Shown: positions 49,009 through 59,114, numbered from the stretch's first letter. The stretch is DNA of 64,000 nt from Streptomyces sp. NRRL B-24484 (GCF_000717715.1 NZ_JOAI01000026.1:46365-110364); one strand, 5' to 3'. Notes: generated by a model not told the origin, from the sequence alone. Program-made: numbers and translations.

Positions 49009-50154
49009 ATGACCGTCATGCTCTCCGCCGACCAGGCACGCCGGATCGCCCTTCGTGCCCAGGGGTTCCTGGGCGCCCCGGACCGCCGCGGCGGGGTGCA
49101 CGGGGTGCTGCGGCGCCTGGGCGCCGTCCAGCTGGACACCATCTCGGTGCTGGCCCGGTCGCACGAGCTGGTCCCCTACGCCCGGCTCGGCGCGGTGGGC
49201 CGTCCCGCGGTCGAGGGCGCCTACTGGGGGTCGGAGACGACCTTCGAGTACTGGTCGCACGCGGCCTGCATCCTGCCGATGGAGGAGTGGCCGCTGTTCG
49301 CGTTCCGCCGCCGCGCCTACCGGGACCGCGGCAACCTCTGGGGCCACCAGGTCTCCCCGGAGACGTACCGGTCGGTGCTGGACCGGCTGCGCGCCGAGGG
49401 GCCGCTCACCTCGACCGGCCTGGGCGGCGCGAAGCGCACCGCGGAGTGGTGGGACTGGTCCGACACCAAGATCGCGGTCGAGCGGGCGCTCGCCTTCGGC
49501 GACGTGGTCTGCACCGAGCGGCGCGGCTGGAAGCGGGTCTACGAGGCCGCCGAGCGGGCCGTGCCGGCGGAGCTGTTCGAGCTGGACCTGCCGGACGAGG
49601 AGTGCCTGCGGCGGCTGGTCGCGCAGGCGGGCGCCGCCCTCGGGGTGGCCACCCGGGCCGACCTGATGGACCACCACCGCCTCAAGGGCGCGCAGGTCGA
49701 CGCGGCGATCGAGGCGTCCGGGCTGGTGCCGGTGCAGGTCGAGGGCTGGCCGGCGGCGGCCTGGGCCGATCCGGCGGCGCTGGCCTCCGAGCCGCGCGGG
49801 CGGCACCGCACCACGCTGCTCTCGCCGTTCGACTCACTGATCTGGGACCGCGCCCGCACCGAGCGGATCTTCGGCATGTCGCACCGCCTGGAGGCGTACA
49901 CGCCGAAGCACAAGCGGGTGCACGGCTACTTCGCGATGCCGCTGCTGGCCGGCGGCCGGCTGGTCGGCCGGGTCGACCCGGCACGCGAGGGCCGCACCCT
50001 GGTGGCCCGTCAGGTCTCGCTGGAGGGGCCCGCGTACGTGCCGCACCTCGCCGAGGCGCTGCGCGAGGCGGCGTCCTGGGTCGGGTGCGACGCGGTCCGG
50101 GTGGAGCTGCTCGCGGACGAGCGGCTGCGCCCGGCCCTGGAGGCGCTGCTGTGA
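49009..50154 (+). CDS. YcaQ-like winged-helix DNA glycosylase family protein
   Basis: 381 residues of the DUF1006/YcaQ (AlkX) family. LSADQARRIALRAQGFL opens tandem winged helices, and the QLDTISVLARSHELVPYARLG stretch contains the QxD element known as catalytic in YcaQ-type glycosylases. LLSPFDSLIWDRARTERIFGMSHRLEAYTPKHKRVHGYFAMPLLAGGRLVGRVD is the strongly conserved C-terminal block. Family enzymes unhook DNA interstrand crosslinks or remove bulky alkyl adducts. ATG 49009 or ATG 49018 may start it. It is convergent with the response regulator gene, with 16 bases between the stops. Confidence 0.88.
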   Translation: MTVMLSADQARRIALRAQGFLGAPDRRGGVHGVLRRLGAVQLDTISVLARSHELVPYARLGAVGRPAVEGAYWGSETTFEYWSHAACILPMEEWPLFAFRRRAYRDRGNLWGHQVSPETYRSVLDRLRAEGPLTSTGLGGAKRTAEWWDWSDTKIAVERALAFGDVVCTERRGWKRVYEAAERAVPAELFELDLPDEECLRRLVAQAGAALGVATRADLMDHHRLKGAQVDAAIEASGLVPVQVEGWPAAAWADPAALASEPRGRHRTTLLSPFDSLIWDRARTERIFGMSHRLEAYTPKHKRVHGYFAMPLLAGGRLVGRVDPAREGRTLVARQVSLEGPAYVPHLAEALREAASWVGCDAVRVELLADERLRPALEALL

Positions 50155-50170
50155 GGCCGGCGGCCGGCCC

Positions 50171-50920
50171 TCAGCCTATTTCGAGGATCTTCTCGCGCAT
50201 CGCGTAGACCACGGCCTCCATCCGGGAGTGCAGCTGCAGCTTCTCCAGGATGTTGCGGACGTGGTTCTTCACGGTGTTCTCGCTGATGAAGAGCTCCTTG
50301 GCGATCTCCCGGTTGTTCATCCCGGTCGCCACCAGCTTGAGCACCTCCAGCTCCCGGTCGGTGAGCCGCGGCGCCGGCACCAACTCCCGGTCGTCGGAAC
50401 GGCGCTGGATCATCGACTTGAACTCGGTGAGCAGCTTGGCCGCCATCGAGGGGCTGATCTGCGACTGGCCGTCGGCGACCGCGCGGATCGCGGTGGCCAC
50501 CTCGTCGGTGGAGATCTCCTTGAGCAGGTAGCCGGTGGCGCCCGCCTTGATCGCCTCGTAGAGGTCGGCCTCCTCGTCGCTGATCGTCAGCATGATGATC
50601 TTCGCGCTGGGCACCACGTCCTTGATCGCGGTGCAGGCCTCGATCCCGCTGCGGCGGGGCATCCGGACGTCCATGAGGATGATGTCCGGCAGCAGGTCGG
50701 CGGCCTTGAGCACGGCCTCCGCACCGTCCCCCGCCTCGCCGATGACCCGGATGTCCTCCTCCTCGGCCAGCACGATCTCCAGGCCGCGTCGGAAGAGCGC
50801 GTGGTCGTCGACGACCAGCACCCGGATCGGTTCTCCGCGATGGCCGCCGTAGCCCGGCGGACCGTCCGGTCCGCCGTCCGCACCCAGGCCATGCGCCCCC
50901 CGGCCGATGGGCTCGCCCAT
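50171..50920 (-). CDS. NarL/LuxR-type response regulator
   Basis: 249 residues. A Gly-rich N-terminal extension of about 30 residues precedes the receiver domain (IRVLVVDDHALFRRGLEIVL; phosphoacceptor Asp84 in ILMDVRMPRRSG; Lys in TGYLLKE). The C-terminal LuxR helix-turn-helix reads RLTDRELEVLKLVATGMNNREIAKELFISENTVKNHV. No histidine kinase gene is adjacent, so it is an orphan regulator with its sensor elsewhere. ATG 50920 was chosen because GGAGG lies 5-6 bases upstream; an alternative ATG lies at 50962. It sits downstream of hpf beyond a terminator. Confidence 0.92.
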   Translation of the reverse strand: MGEPIGRGAHGLGADGGPDGPPGYGGHRGEPIRVLVVDDHALFRRGLEIVLAEEEDIRVIGEAGDGAEAVLKAADLLPDIILMDVRMPRRSGIEACTAIKDVVPSAKIIMLTISDEEADLYEAIKAGATGYLLKEISTDEVATAIRAVADGQSQISPSMAAKLLTEFKSMIQRRSDDRELVPAPRLTDRELEVLKLVATGMNNREIAKELFISENTVKNHVRNILEKLQLHSRMEAVVYAMREKILEIG

Positions 50921-51012
50921 CCGCTCCTCCCCCCGGTCGCCGGTCGATGTCGGCTCCATCATTCCATGACCGCAGGGGCGTTGATCACCCTCCGACACCG
51001 GACCGCCCAGCT

Positions 51013-51048
51013 GGGTGACCCCGGCGGCGCGGGCCGCCGGGGTCACCC
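51013..51048 (-). terminator. Terminator after hpf
   Basis: Perfect 16-bp stem GGGTGACCCCGGCGGC / GCCGCCGGGGTCACCC with a 4-base loop, between hpf and the response regulator gene. Confidence 0.88.
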
Positions 51049-51085
51049 GGTCGATCGATCTCCCGTTACGGCCGACGGGACGGGA

Positions 51086-51772
51086 TCAGTCCTCGTCGAG
51101 CGCGTTGATCGCGCCGCCGGCGCCTCCGCCGATCGCCGTAGCGTCCTCCTTCAGGTGGATGACGCCGTAGTGGTAGCCGTGCCGGCGGTACACCACGCTC
51201 GGCAGGCCGCTGTCCTTCTCCACGAACAGGAAGAAGTCGTGGCCGACGAGTTCCATCTCGTACAGCGCCTGGTCCAGCGACATCGGTGCTGCGGGGTGCG
51301 TCTTCTCGCGGACGACGAGGGGTCCGTCGCCCTCCACCTCCAGCGATCCCATCATGGTCTTGCGGGCCGTCCCGTTGACCGGGCTCTCGGTCTGCTCCGT
51401 CGCGGGCAGGTTGGCCAGTGCGGCCGTTGCCGCGGCGACGCTGACGGGGGTGCGGCCGTTGCCGCCCTTGTGCACCCGGCGCCGGTCCGCGGACTTGCGG
51501 AGCTGGGCGTCGAGCTTCGCCGAAGCCAGGTCCAGCGCCGCGTACGGGTCGCTCGCGGCGGCCTCCGCCCGGATCACCGGGCCGCGGGTACGGAGGGTGA
51601 TCTCCACCCGCTCGGACCGGTCGGCCTGCCGCGGGTTGTGCTCCTTGGACACCTCGACGTCGAGGCTGATCACCTTGCCGTCGAACTTCTGGACCTTCTC
51701 CAGCTTCTCGGCCACGTGCTCGCGGAACCTCTTGGGCACCTCGGTCTTGCGGCCCTTGACGACGATGTCCAC
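51086..51772 (-). CDS. hpf: Long-form ribosome hibernation promoting factor
   Basis: 228 residues. The N-terminal S30AE domain (about 1-105: VDIVVKGRKTEVPKRFREHVAEKLEKVQKFD, DPYAALDLASAKLDAQLRKSADR) sits on the 30S decoding site. After a linker, the C-terminal domain (about 165-228: KTHPAAPMSLDQALYEMELVGHDFFLFVEKDSGLPSVVYRRHGYHYGVIHL) mediates 100S ribosome dimers. The long form therefore acts alone, without RMF. GTG 51772 has CGGAG 7 bases upstream and gives the family N-terminus. It is divergent from the comF-like gene. Confidence 0.95.
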   Translation of the reverse strand: MDIVVKGRKTEVPKRFREHVAEKLEKVQKFDGKVISLDVEVSKEHNPRQADRSERVEITLRTRGPVIRAEAAASDPYAALDLASAKLDAQLRKSADRRRVHKGGNGRTPVSVAAATAALANLPATEQTESPVNGTARKTMMGSLEVEGDGPLVVREKTHPAAPMSLDQALYEMELVGHDFFLFVEKDSGLPSVVYRRHGYHYGVIHLKEDATAIGGGAGGAINALDED

Positions 51773-52201
51773 GCAGAACTCCGATCCCTTGTGCTGTCGC
51801 CGATCCGGAACGCACCCGGACCGGACTGAGACCCAGCCGGACCAGCCAGTCCGCCACCAGCCCCCCACCTTCGCCGGGAGCGGCGAACCCGACTGGCCCT
51901 CACCTCACTTCCTCCCCACCAGGAGCGCTTGAAACCCCCCGTGTGCCTTATGGAACACCTCGCTCGGGGTTTCCGCCTCCCCAGTCGAACACCGTGGAGA
52001 CACCGGACTGGCCGTACGACTGTCACCCTCTGTTTACCTTCCATGGAGTGAAACAAGGGTGAACGGCTGGACAACACGCGCCGGGCCGCCCACCGTATGG
52101 CCCAGTCCCCCACCCGGCAAGGGTCCGTACGGCACTCCCGGCCGGGCCGGATGCCCCGTTCGTGCACGTCGTCCGTGCCCCGCGCGCCCCGGGAGGCGGC
52201 C
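51773..52201. other. Divergent promoter region between hpf and comF-like gene
   Basis: 429 bases. The relatively AT-rich stretch 51920-52065 probably carries the hpf promoter(s) on the minus strand. GTTTCACTCC and GGTAAAC there are reminiscent of stress-sigma elements, but the spacing is not convincing. No ORF or RNA gene is supported. Confidence 0.35.
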
Positions 52202-52951
52202 GTGACCGCACCGTTCACCACAGGCCTCCTCGGCACCGGCCTGCTCGACCTGCTGCTGCCCGCCCGGTGCGCCGGCTGCGGCGGCCCAGGCGGGCAGCTC
52301 TGCCCGGCCTGCCGGGTCCGGCTGACCTGCACCGCTGCCGGCCCGGTCGAGCGCCGGCCGGCGCCGCCGGGCCTGCCGCCGCTGCACGCGGCCGCGCCGT
52401 ACGCCGGGCCGGTGCGGAGCCTGCTGATCGCCCACAAGGAGCGCGGTGCGCTGCGGCTCGCCGGGCCGCTCGGATCGGCGCTCGCCGCGGCCGTGCGCTC
52501 CGCGGTCGTGGCGGGCGCCCCGGGTGCGCCCGGCGCACTCCTGCTGGTGCCGGTGCCCTCGGCGCGCGGCGCCGTCCGGGCCCGCGGCCACGACCCGATG
52601 CTGCGGCTCGCCCGGGCGGCCGCCCGGGACCTGCGCAGGTCGGGCGTCCCGGCCCGGGCGGTGGCGGTGCTGCGGCACGTCCGGCCGGTCGCGGACCAGG
52701 CCGGGCTGTCCGCGGCCGACCGGCACCGCAACCTGCACGGGGCGCTGGCGGTGCCGCCGCGCCGGGCCGCCCTGCTGCACGGCCGGACGCCGGTGCTGGT
52801 CGACGACCTGGTGACCACCGGCGCGAGCCTGGCCGAGGCGGCGCGGGCGCTGCGGGCGGCCGGCTGCCCGCCGTTCGCCGCGGCGGCGGTGGCCTCGACG
52901 CCCCGCCGGTCGGCCGGGCCGGGCCCGGCCGACCGGTCTCAGCCCGGGTAG
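52202..52951 (+). CDS. ComF-family phosphoribosyltransferase-like protein
   Basis: 249 residues. The N-terminal zinc motif ([18 protein letters not shown]) and the central and C-terminal type I PRTase fold with the PRPP loop [13 protein letters not shown] are diagnostic for the ComF/GntX family. ComF acts in DNA uptake in Bacillus and Helicobacter; in Streptomyces the role is unknown. GTG 52202 has GGGAGG 5 bases upstream. Its last 13 bases overlap the convergent lpqB gene, so transcripts from the two must collide or overlap. Confidence 0.88.
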   Translation: MTAPFTTGLLGTGLLDLLLPARCAGCGGPGGQLCPACRVRLTCTAAGPVERRPAPPGLPPLHAAAPYAGPVRSLLIAHKERGALRLAGPLGSALAAAVRSAVVAGAPGAPGALLLVPVPSARGAVRARGHDPMLRLARAAARDLRRSGVPARAVAVLRHVRPVADQAGLSAADRHRNLHGALAVPPRRAALLHGRTPVLVDDLVTTGASLAEAARALRAAGCPPFAAAAVASTPRRSAGPGPADRSQPG

Positions 52952-54774
52952 CCGAACGAGGCGGCCGGGTGCCCCTGCAGCGCGATCTCGCGCCACTGGT
53001 TGCCCTGCAGCCGGAAGATCCGGTGGTCGGTGGAGTAGGCGATCACCGGCGGCACGCTCTCCCCCGTGCGGCTCTCCGAGGCGGACACGGTGGTCATCGA
53101 CTCGCCGCCCTGCAGCGGGGAGTCGGCGGCCTGCGAGCCGTCGGTGCCCACGTAGTTGAGCAGCTGCAGCTTGCCCTGCTCCTTGCCGAGCACCAGCAGC
53201 TGGTCGGCGTCCGCCCAGGACACCGAGGCGACGTCGGTCAGCAGCGGGGCGACCGGCCGCAGGCCGGTGACCCGCACCCGCGGCGATCCCGCCGTGCCCT
53301 CGTGCACCACCAGGCCGATCTGCAGCGAGCGCCGGCCGGCGCCGTCCTTGAGCACCAGGGCGATCCGGGTGCCGTCGGAGGAGATCCGCGCGTCCTGGAC
53401 GGTGCGGTCCGCCAGGCCGTCGACCTGGGCGGCGACGGACTTGCGGTCGCGGACCAGGTAGAGCTGCGGCGCGGCCGGGTCGCGGTCGACCACCCAGAGG
53501 TTGTGCCGGCCGTCCCAGCTGGGCGAGGCGAGGCCCTGGCCGGGCTGGGTGCCGCGGCTGCTGACCACCGGGTCGCCGAGCTTGTCGCCGTCGCCGAAGC
53601 CCGTGACGTACAGCGAGCGGCCGTCGGCACCGAGCGCGGCGGCGCCGGAGCCGTCGCGGCGGACGGCGACCTCGCCGATCCGCGGCTGGGCGCCGGACTG
53701 GCCGAGCGGCCCGGCCACCGGCCGGCCCGGCCCCTCGCCCTGGAGCAGCAGCAGCTGCCCGGTGTCGAGCTGGTAGTACGGCGAGGCCCCGGCGGAGCCG
53801 GCCAGCCGGCCGGGGGCGGAGTCGGCGGCCTCGGCGGCCGACACCGAGCAGCCGCCCTTGCCGCCGGACAGGTCGACCCGGTCCAGCTGGGCCTTGCCCT
53901 GCTGGTCGGCCAGGGTGTGGAAGAGCTGGGTCGCCATCTGCTTGCAGGTGCTCTGCCGGCCGCCGAAGTCGCTGACGTCGACCCGCACCGCGGCGGCCCG
54001 GCTGTCGTTGACGGTGACCGCGCCCTCGATGTGCACGCCCTCGAAGGCCGAGTAGACGGCCGGGGCCAGCCACTGCGAGGGCCCGGCCGCGAGTGCCTTG
54101 GCGGCGGCGGTCAGCGGGTCGGTGCGGCGGCGCAGGTAGATCGGGTCGGGCACCATGACGGGCGGCGTGGCGCCGTCCGCCGAGGGGTCGGAGGAGACGT
54201 AGAAGTAGCGGTGGACGGCCCGGTAGGAGTTGCGGAAGTTGGTCTGGTCGACGATCAGGCCGTCCGGCAGCCGGTCGATCCGCCACTCGCCCTTGTCCGG
54301 GCCCTCGCTCTCCTTCACGAAGGTGAACTGCTGCCGGTACGCCTCGTCGGAGACCACCCGGTAGGAGTGGTCCTCGTCGAGTTCGGCGACCTTGCTGCCG
54401 CTCACCGTGATGGTGGTGGTCTCCGCGGCGGCCACCGTCTGGTCGCGGTGCGGGGTGGCGGAGAGCACGGCGACGCCGGCCTGCGGGTTCCAGCGCTTGC
54501 CGGCCGAGGCCGTCAGGTACTTGAGCGCGGTCTCGTAGTCCTTGGCCTCGTCCGCGCTGGACGCGGCCAGGAAGCCGGCCAGCAGGTCCCGCGGGTCCTC
54601 GCCCTTGTGCGGGGGCACCGGGAAGACCCGGACCTGGAGGTTCTCCGCGCCGGAGCCCTGCGGGATCTCGACCCGCTCCGGCGGGCCGTCCGAGGGCATC
54701 GCCGCGCAGCCCGCGGCGAGCAGGACGGCGAGGCCGGCGCAGACGGCCCGGGCGGAGCGCAGGTCAGCCCTCAC
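52939..54774 (-). CDS. lpqB: Lipoprotein LpqB (MtrAB accessory)
   Basis: 611 residues. The signal sequence ends in lipobox LAAGC (Cys23), so the protein is lipid-anchored outside the membrane. A GerMN-like region (about 180-300, [23 protein letters not shown]) is followed by a C-terminal beta-propeller-like half. LpqB interacts with the sensor kinase MtrB and modulates MtrA signalling. GTG 54774 overlaps the 3' end of mtrB by 11 bases, so the two are translationally coupled. mtrA-mtrB-lpqB form one operon in the classical actinobacterial order. Confidence 0.95.
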   Translation of the reverse strand: MRADLRSARAVCAGLAVLLAAGCAAMPSDGPPERVEIPQGSGAENLQVRVFPVPPHKGEDPRDLLAGFLAASSADEAKDYETALKYLTASAGKRWNPQAGVAVLSATPHRDQTVAAAETTTITVSGSKVAELDEDHSYRVVSDEAYRQQFTFVKESEGPDKGEWRIDRLPDGLIVDQTNFRNSYRAVHRYFYVSSDPSADGATPPVMVPDPIYLRRRTDPLTAAAKALAAGPSQWLAPAVYSAFEGVHIEGAVTVNDSRAAAVRVDVSDFGGRQSTCKQMATQLFHTLADQQGKAQLDRVDLSGGKGGCSVSAAEAADSAPGRLAGSAGASPYYQLDTGQLLLLQGEGPGRPVAGPLGQSGAQPRIGEVAVRRDGSGAAALGADGRSLYVTGFGDGDKLGDPVVSSRGTQPGQGLASPSWDGRHNLWVVDRDPAAPQLYLVRDRKSVAAQVDGLADRTVQDARISSDGTRIALVLKDGAGRRSLQIGLVVHEGTAGSPRVRVTGLRPVAPLLTDVASVSWADADQLLVLGKEQGKLQLLNYVGTDGSQAADSPLQGGESMTTVSASESRTGESVPPVIAYSTDHRIFRLQGNQWREIALQGHPAASFGYPG

Positions 54775-56851
54775 GCTGGTCGTCGTCCTTCGCACGCTGG
54801 GGCCTCCGGGTGTCGGCGGTGTCCGGGCTCTCCTGGGGCGGCAGCGCCGGACGTCCGGGCCCGCGGTCGACGACGACCTGGGCCCCGGTGGCACCGTACC
54901 CCGCGGCCACGGTGCGGACGTCCGAGGGGTCGGCGACCGGGGCGGCCTGCGGCCGGCCCAGCCCGGGGCCGAGCGAGAGCACGCCGCCGAGGCCGCTGCC
55001 GAAGCCGGTCTGGCCGCCCTCGGGGGTCTCCGGCGTCTCGGGGGCGTCCTGGTCGGCCGCGTCGGTCGCGGTGAGCGCGGTCGCGCCGCCGGGGCGGACG
55101 GCCCGGCGGTAGGGCGCGCCGGGGGAGGCGAGGCCGCGGTTGTGGCGCGAGTCCTCCGGCTCCAGCCGGAACGGCGCCCGGCTGATGTCGCCGCCGCGGG
55201 TGCGCGGCAGGGTCAGCCGGAAGTGCGAGCCGCCGCCCGGCTCGCCCCAGGCCTGCAGCCAGCCGCCGTGCAGGTGGGCGTCCTCGACGGCGATGGACAG
55301 GCCGAGGCCGGTGCCGCCGGTGGTGCGCACCCGGGACGGGTCGGCGCGCCAGAAGCGGTGGAACACCCGGGAGGCCTCGCCCGGCTTGAGGCCGATGCCG
55401 TAGTCGCGGACGCCGACCGCGACCGCGCCCTCGCCGGTGCCGAGCCGGACGACGACGTCGCGGCCCTCGCCGTGCTCCAGCGCGTTGACCACCAGGTTGC
55501 GCAGGATGCGCTCGATCCGGCGGGAGTCGACCTCGGCGACGACCGGCTTCTCGGCGCCGCGGACGATCACCGCGCTGCCCTTGGCCTGCGCGAGCGGGTC
55601 CGCGGCCTCGACCACCCGGGTCACGATCTCCCGCAGGTCGACCGGTTCGGCGTCGAGGATCGCGGCGCCGGCGTCGAAGCGGCTGATCTCCAGCAGGTCG
55701 GCGAGCAGCGACTCGAAGCGGTCCAGCTGGTCCTGCAGCAGCTCGGCGGAGCGGGCGGCCATCGGGTCGAGGTCGTCGCGGCTGTCGTAGATGAGGTCGG
55801 CGGCCATCCGCACGGTGGTGAGCGGGGTGCGCAGCTCGTGCGAGACGTCGGAGACGAAGCGGCGCTGGACGCGGGAGAGCTCCTCCAGCTGCCGGATCTG
55901 CGTCTGCAGGGCGTTGGCCATCCGGTTGAAGGACTCGCCGAGGCGGGCGATGTCGTCCGTGCCGGTCACCTTCATCCGCTCCTCCAGGTGGCCGGCGGCC
56001 AGCCTGGCGGAGATCCCGGCGGCCATCCGGACGGGCGTCACGACCTGGCGGACGACCAGCCAGGCGATGCCGCCGAGCAGGATGACCACGAAGACGCCGG
56101 CGGTCGCCAGGGTGCCGGTGACCAGGCCGAGGGTCTTGGTCTCCTGGCCGAAGGAGAAGACGTAGTAGAGCTGGTACGGGGTGCCGTCGGGGCCGGTGAA
56201 CTGCTTGCCGATGACGAGCCCGGGCTCGTTGTACGAGGGGCTGCCGTCGTCGGTGGAGCGCTGGATCTCGGTGGTCTGCTGGTGCGGGGTGCCGGGCTCG
56301 GCGGCGACCTCGTCGCGCAGGTCCTGGCTGATCGAGTCCGGGACGATGTTGCCGGAGTACCAGGCGCCGCGCAGGGCGGCGCTGGGGGCGCTCTCCTGCT
56401 GGCCGGTGGAGGGCACCAGGGCGATCACCGAGTAGACGCCGGTGCCGCCGCTGGCGAGGTCGGAGACCTGCTTGATCAGCCAGGTGCCGACCTCGTCCCG
56501 CGAGGGGTCGCTGCCGGTGCTGCCGGCCTTGGCCTGCAGGTTGATCGCCTCGTTGATCTTGTCCTGCTCGATCTGGAAGCCGCCCAGCGCCTGGCCCTGT
56601 GCCGCGTGCTTCTTGGTGTCCAGCAGGCCGGTGCGCACCTGGGCGACCACGACCACGCCGAGCACCAGCACGACGACGACGGAGAGCATCAGCGTGGCGG
56701 CGACCACGCGCAGCTGGATGGAGCGGCGGTACAGCGCGATCAGGCGCCGCACCGGCCGCCGGAACTGACGGATCACCTGGGCGCAGAAGGCGGCCGGGCC
56801 GCGGCGGCGCCGCCGGCCCTCGGTCGTCGAACTCAGCACGCTCCCGCGCAC
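54764..56851 (-). CDS. mtrB: MtrAB sensor histidine kinase MtrB
   Basis: About 695 residues. One membrane helix is near residue 50, with a large extracellular sensor region, then a second helix near 240, HAMP, HisKA with the phospho-His in FVSDVSHELRTPLTTVRMAADL, and HATPase with RNLVVNALEHGEGRDVVV and GTGLGLSIAVEDA. The C-terminal 130 residues are Gly/Pro-rich and disordered. It phosphorylates MtrA and links cell-envelope state to DNA replication and division. GTG 56851 has a strong GGGGAGG 5 bases upstream; GTG 56911, directly after the mtrA stop, would add 20 residues. lpqB overlaps its 3' end. Confidence 0.94.
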   Translation of the reverse strand: MRGSVLSSTTEGRRRRRGPAAFCAQVIRQFRRPVRRLIALYRRSIQLRVVAATLMLSVVVVLVLGVVVVAQVRTGLLDTKKHAAQGQALGGFQIEQDKINEAINLQAKAGSTGSDPSRDEVGTWLIKQVSDLASGGTGVYSVIALVPSTGQQESAPSAALRGAWYSGNIVPDSISQDLRDEVAAEPGTPHQQTTEIQRSTDDGSPSYNEPGLVIGKQFTGPDGTPYQLYYVFSFGQETKTLGLVTGTLATAGVFVVILLGGIAWLVVRQVVTPVRMAAGISARLAAGHLEERMKVTGTDDIARLGESFNRMANALQTQIRQLEELSRVQRRFVSDVSHELRTPLTTVRMAADLIYDSRDDLDPMAARSAELLQDQLDRFESLLADLLEISRFDAGAAILDAEPVDLREIVTRVVEAADPLAQAKGSAVIVRGAEKPVVAEVDSRRIERILRNLVVNALEHGEGRDVVVRLGTGEGAVAVGVRDYGIGLKPGEASRVFHRFWRADPSRVRTTGGTGLGLSIAVEDAHLHGGWLQAWGEPGGGSHFRLTLPRTRGGDISRAPFRLEPEDSRHNRGLASPGAPYRRAVRPGGATALTATDAADQDAPETPETPEGGQTGFGSGLGGVLSLGPGLGRPQAAPVADPSDVRTVAAGYGATGAQVVVDRGPGRPALPPQESPDTADTRRPQRAKDDDQREG

Positions 56852-56911
56852 AGCAGCCTCCCCGCCGGCATCGGTGCCCGACGGGGAGTCGTCAGCCTCG
56901 TACTGCACCAC

Positions 56912-57589
56912 TTAGCTGGGCCCCGCCTTGTAGCCGACGCCACGCACGGTGACCACGATCTCCGGACGCTCCGGATCCTTCTCGATCTTGGAGCGGAGCC
57001 GCTGGACGTGCACGTTCACCAGACGGGTGTCGGCGGCGTGCCGGTAGCCCCAGACCTGCTCCAGCAGCACCTCACGGGTGAACACCTGCCAGGGCTTGCG
57101 GGCGAGCGCGACCAGCAGGTCGAACTCCAGCGGGGTCAGCGGGATGCCGCGGCCGTCCCGCTTCACCGAGTGGCCGGCCACGTCGATGACGAGGTCGCCT
57201 ATGGTCAGCTGCTCCGGGGTGGGCTCCTCGGCACGGCGCAGTCGCGCGCGCACCCGGGCCACCAGCTCCTTGGGCTTGAACGGCTTGGTGACGTAGTCGT
57301 CGGCCCCGGACTCCAGGCCCACGACGATGTCCACCGTGTCCGTCTTCGCGGTCAGCATCACGATCGGGATGCCGGACTCGGAGCGGATCTGGCGGCAGAC
57401 GTCGATGCCGTCCCGCCCCGGCAGCATCAGGTCGAGCAGCACGAGGTCGGGCTTGGTCTCCCGGAACGCGGCTAGTGCCTTGTCCCCGTCGGCGACGAAA
57501 AACGGCTCGAAACCCTCACCACGCAGCACGATGCCGAGCATCTCGGCCAGTGCGGTGTCGTCATCGACGACGAGGACGCGTCCCTTCAT
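56912..57589 (-). CDS. mtrA: MtrAB response regulator MtrA
   Basis: 225 residues, OmpR/PhoB class. The receiver has Asp10-Asp11, phosphoacceptor Asp53 (LVLLDLMLPGRDG) and Lys in YVTKPFKPKEL. The winged helix has PLTPLEFDLLVALARKPWQVFTREVLLEQVWGYRHAADTRLVNVHVQRLRSKIE. It is almost identical to MtrA across actinobacteria. It controls genes of cell-wall hydrolysis, development and osmotic response. Its stop lies directly before the possible GTG 56911 of mtrB. Upstream at 57602-57618 the minus strand has GTCAC-AATCG-GGTAA, a possible autoregulatory site. Confidence 0.97.
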   Translation of the reverse strand: MKGRVLVVDDDTALAEMLGIVLRGEGFEPFFVADGDKALAAFRETKPDLVLLDLMLPGRDGIDVCRQIRSESGIPIVMLTAKTDTVDIVVGLESGADDYVTKPFKPKELVARVRARLRRAEEPTPEQLTIGDLVIDVAGHSVKRDGRGIPLTPLEFDLLVALARKPWQVFTREVLLEQVWGYRHAADTRLVNVHVQRLRSKIEKDPERPEIVVTVRGVGYKAGPS

Positions 57590-57874
57590 GACTCCATCTT
57601 CTCATTACCCGATTGTGACCTGCCCCACAGCCCGGTCCGGGAGTCCGGCGCGGGTGCTCCGGCGACCCGTCGGGGCACCGTCGGACCGCGGGCCGGGGCC
57701 GTGCGCGCCGACCGTTGTCGATCAGCAACGGGATACCCCTGGGGCCGTTGCCGCCACCATGGCACGATGGGCGGCGCAGCAGCGGATTCCGGCCGTGGCC
57801 GTACCCGGTCCGACCGACCCGGACGTCCGGGCCCGGGGCCACGGAGCCCGCGGACCGTAGGACAAGGAGCCTTG

Positions 57875-59110
57875 ATGACCGACACCCCGGGCTGGGCATC
57901 GCCCGGTTCGCCCGAACCGCCCCGTGACGACGTCCGGCCTGCGGCCGGTCCACCGTCCGGCGCCGTCGGCGACGCCGCGGGCGGTCCCGGTCCGTACGGC
58001 GGAGCGTACGGCAGCATTCCCCACCAGGGCCAGAGCGGCGGCGCCCCCGGTCCGGACCAGTACGGCGCGGCCCCCGGCCCCGGCGGGTACGGAGGCGGCC
58101 CCGGCCCGTACGGCGGTGCTCCCGGCGGCCCGGGCCAGTACGGGGGCTGGGGCGTGCCGCTGAGCCCCAAGCCGGGTGTCGTCCCGCTGCGTCCGCTGGG
58201 CGTCGGCGAGATCCTCGACGGCGCGGTCACCACCGTGCGCCGGCACTGGCGCTCCGCCCTCGGCCTCTCGCTCGGCCTGGCCGCGCTGCAGCAGCTGCTG
58301 TCGGCCCTCGGCCAGTGGTGGGCGTACGAGCGGCCGGGCGACGTCACCGAGATCGTGGCGCTCCTCGCCCCGGTGCCGCTGGACGTGCTGATCGGCGTCG
58401 TCGCGATCGGCATGCTGACCATGGTGGTGAGCAAGGCCGTGCTGGGGCAGCCGGTGGCCCTGCGGGAGGCCTGGCAGGCCGCCCGGCCGCGGCTCGCCGC
58501 GCTGACCGGTCTCACCCTGCTGACCGGTCTGATCGCCGCCGCACCGTTCGTCCCCGGCTTCGCGCTGCTGGTGGTGGGGATCCTCGACGACCTCAACGAT
58601 CCGATGCTCGCCCTCGGCCTGATCCTGCTGCTCGCGGCCCTGCCGCTGGCACTCTGGCTGACGATCGGGCTCAGCCTCGCCGCGCCCGCCCTCGTCCTGG
58701 AGCAGCAGGGCGTGCTCGCCGCGATGGCCCGCTCCCGGCGGCTGGTGCGCGGCTCGTGGTGGCGGCTGTTCGGCATCAACGTGCTCACACGGGTGCTGAT
58801 GGGCGTCGCCTCCAGCATGATCCTGATGCCGTTCTCGATCGCCGCGGTGGCGGTCTCCGGCGACCTCGTCGGCACCGCCGACACCCCGATGTCGGTGGCG
58901 CTGCCGCCGCTCGGCCTGCTGATCGTCGCGATCGGAGGCACGATCGTCGCGACCTTCACCATCCCGCTCGGCGCGGCCGTCAACGTGCTGCTCTACATCG
59001 ACCAGCGGATCCGCCGCGAGGCCCTGGACATCGAGCTGGCCCGCGCCGCCGGCCTGCCCGAGTACGGCTCGGCCGGCTGGTCCGGGCAGCCGACTCCCCC
59101 CGGGGTCTGA
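57875..59110 (+). CDS. Multi-pass membrane protein with Gly/Pro/Tyr-rich N-terminus
   Basis: 411 residues. Residues 1-95 are a disordered Pro/Gly/Tyr-rich segment (GPYGG, GQYGG units). From about 105 (PLRPLGVGEILDGAVTTVRRHW) to 390 it has roughly six hydrophobic helices and the AMARSRRLVRGSWWRLFGINVLTRVL loop. This resembles the membrane domain of GlpQ/GDPD-type and DUF7544-like proteins; no phosphodiesterase domain is present. AAGGAG lies 5 bases before ATG 57875. It heads a plus-strand operon with the DUF4129 gene 4 bases on. Role unknown, probably envelope-related. Confidence 0.82.
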   Translation: MTDTPGWASPGSPEPPRDDVRPAAGPPSGAVGDAAGGPGPYGGAYGSIPHQGQSGGAPGPDQYGAAPGPGGYGGGPGPYGGAPGGPGQYGGWGVPLSPKPGVVPLRPLGVGEILDGAVTTVRRHWRSALGLSLGLAALQQLLSALGQWWAYERPGDVTEIVALLAPVPLDVLIGVVAIGMLTMVVSKAVLGQPVALREAWQAARPRLAALTGLTLLTGLIAAAPFVPGFALLVVGILDDLNDPMLALGLILLLAALPLALWLTIGLSLAAPALVLEQQGVLAAMARSRRLVRGSWWRLFGINVLTRVLMGVASSMILMPFSIAAVAVSGDLVGTADTPMSVALPPLGLLIVAIGGTIVATFTIPLGAAVNVLLYIDQRIRREALDIELARAAGLPEYGSAGWSGQPTPPGV

Positions 59111-59114
59111 GCCG

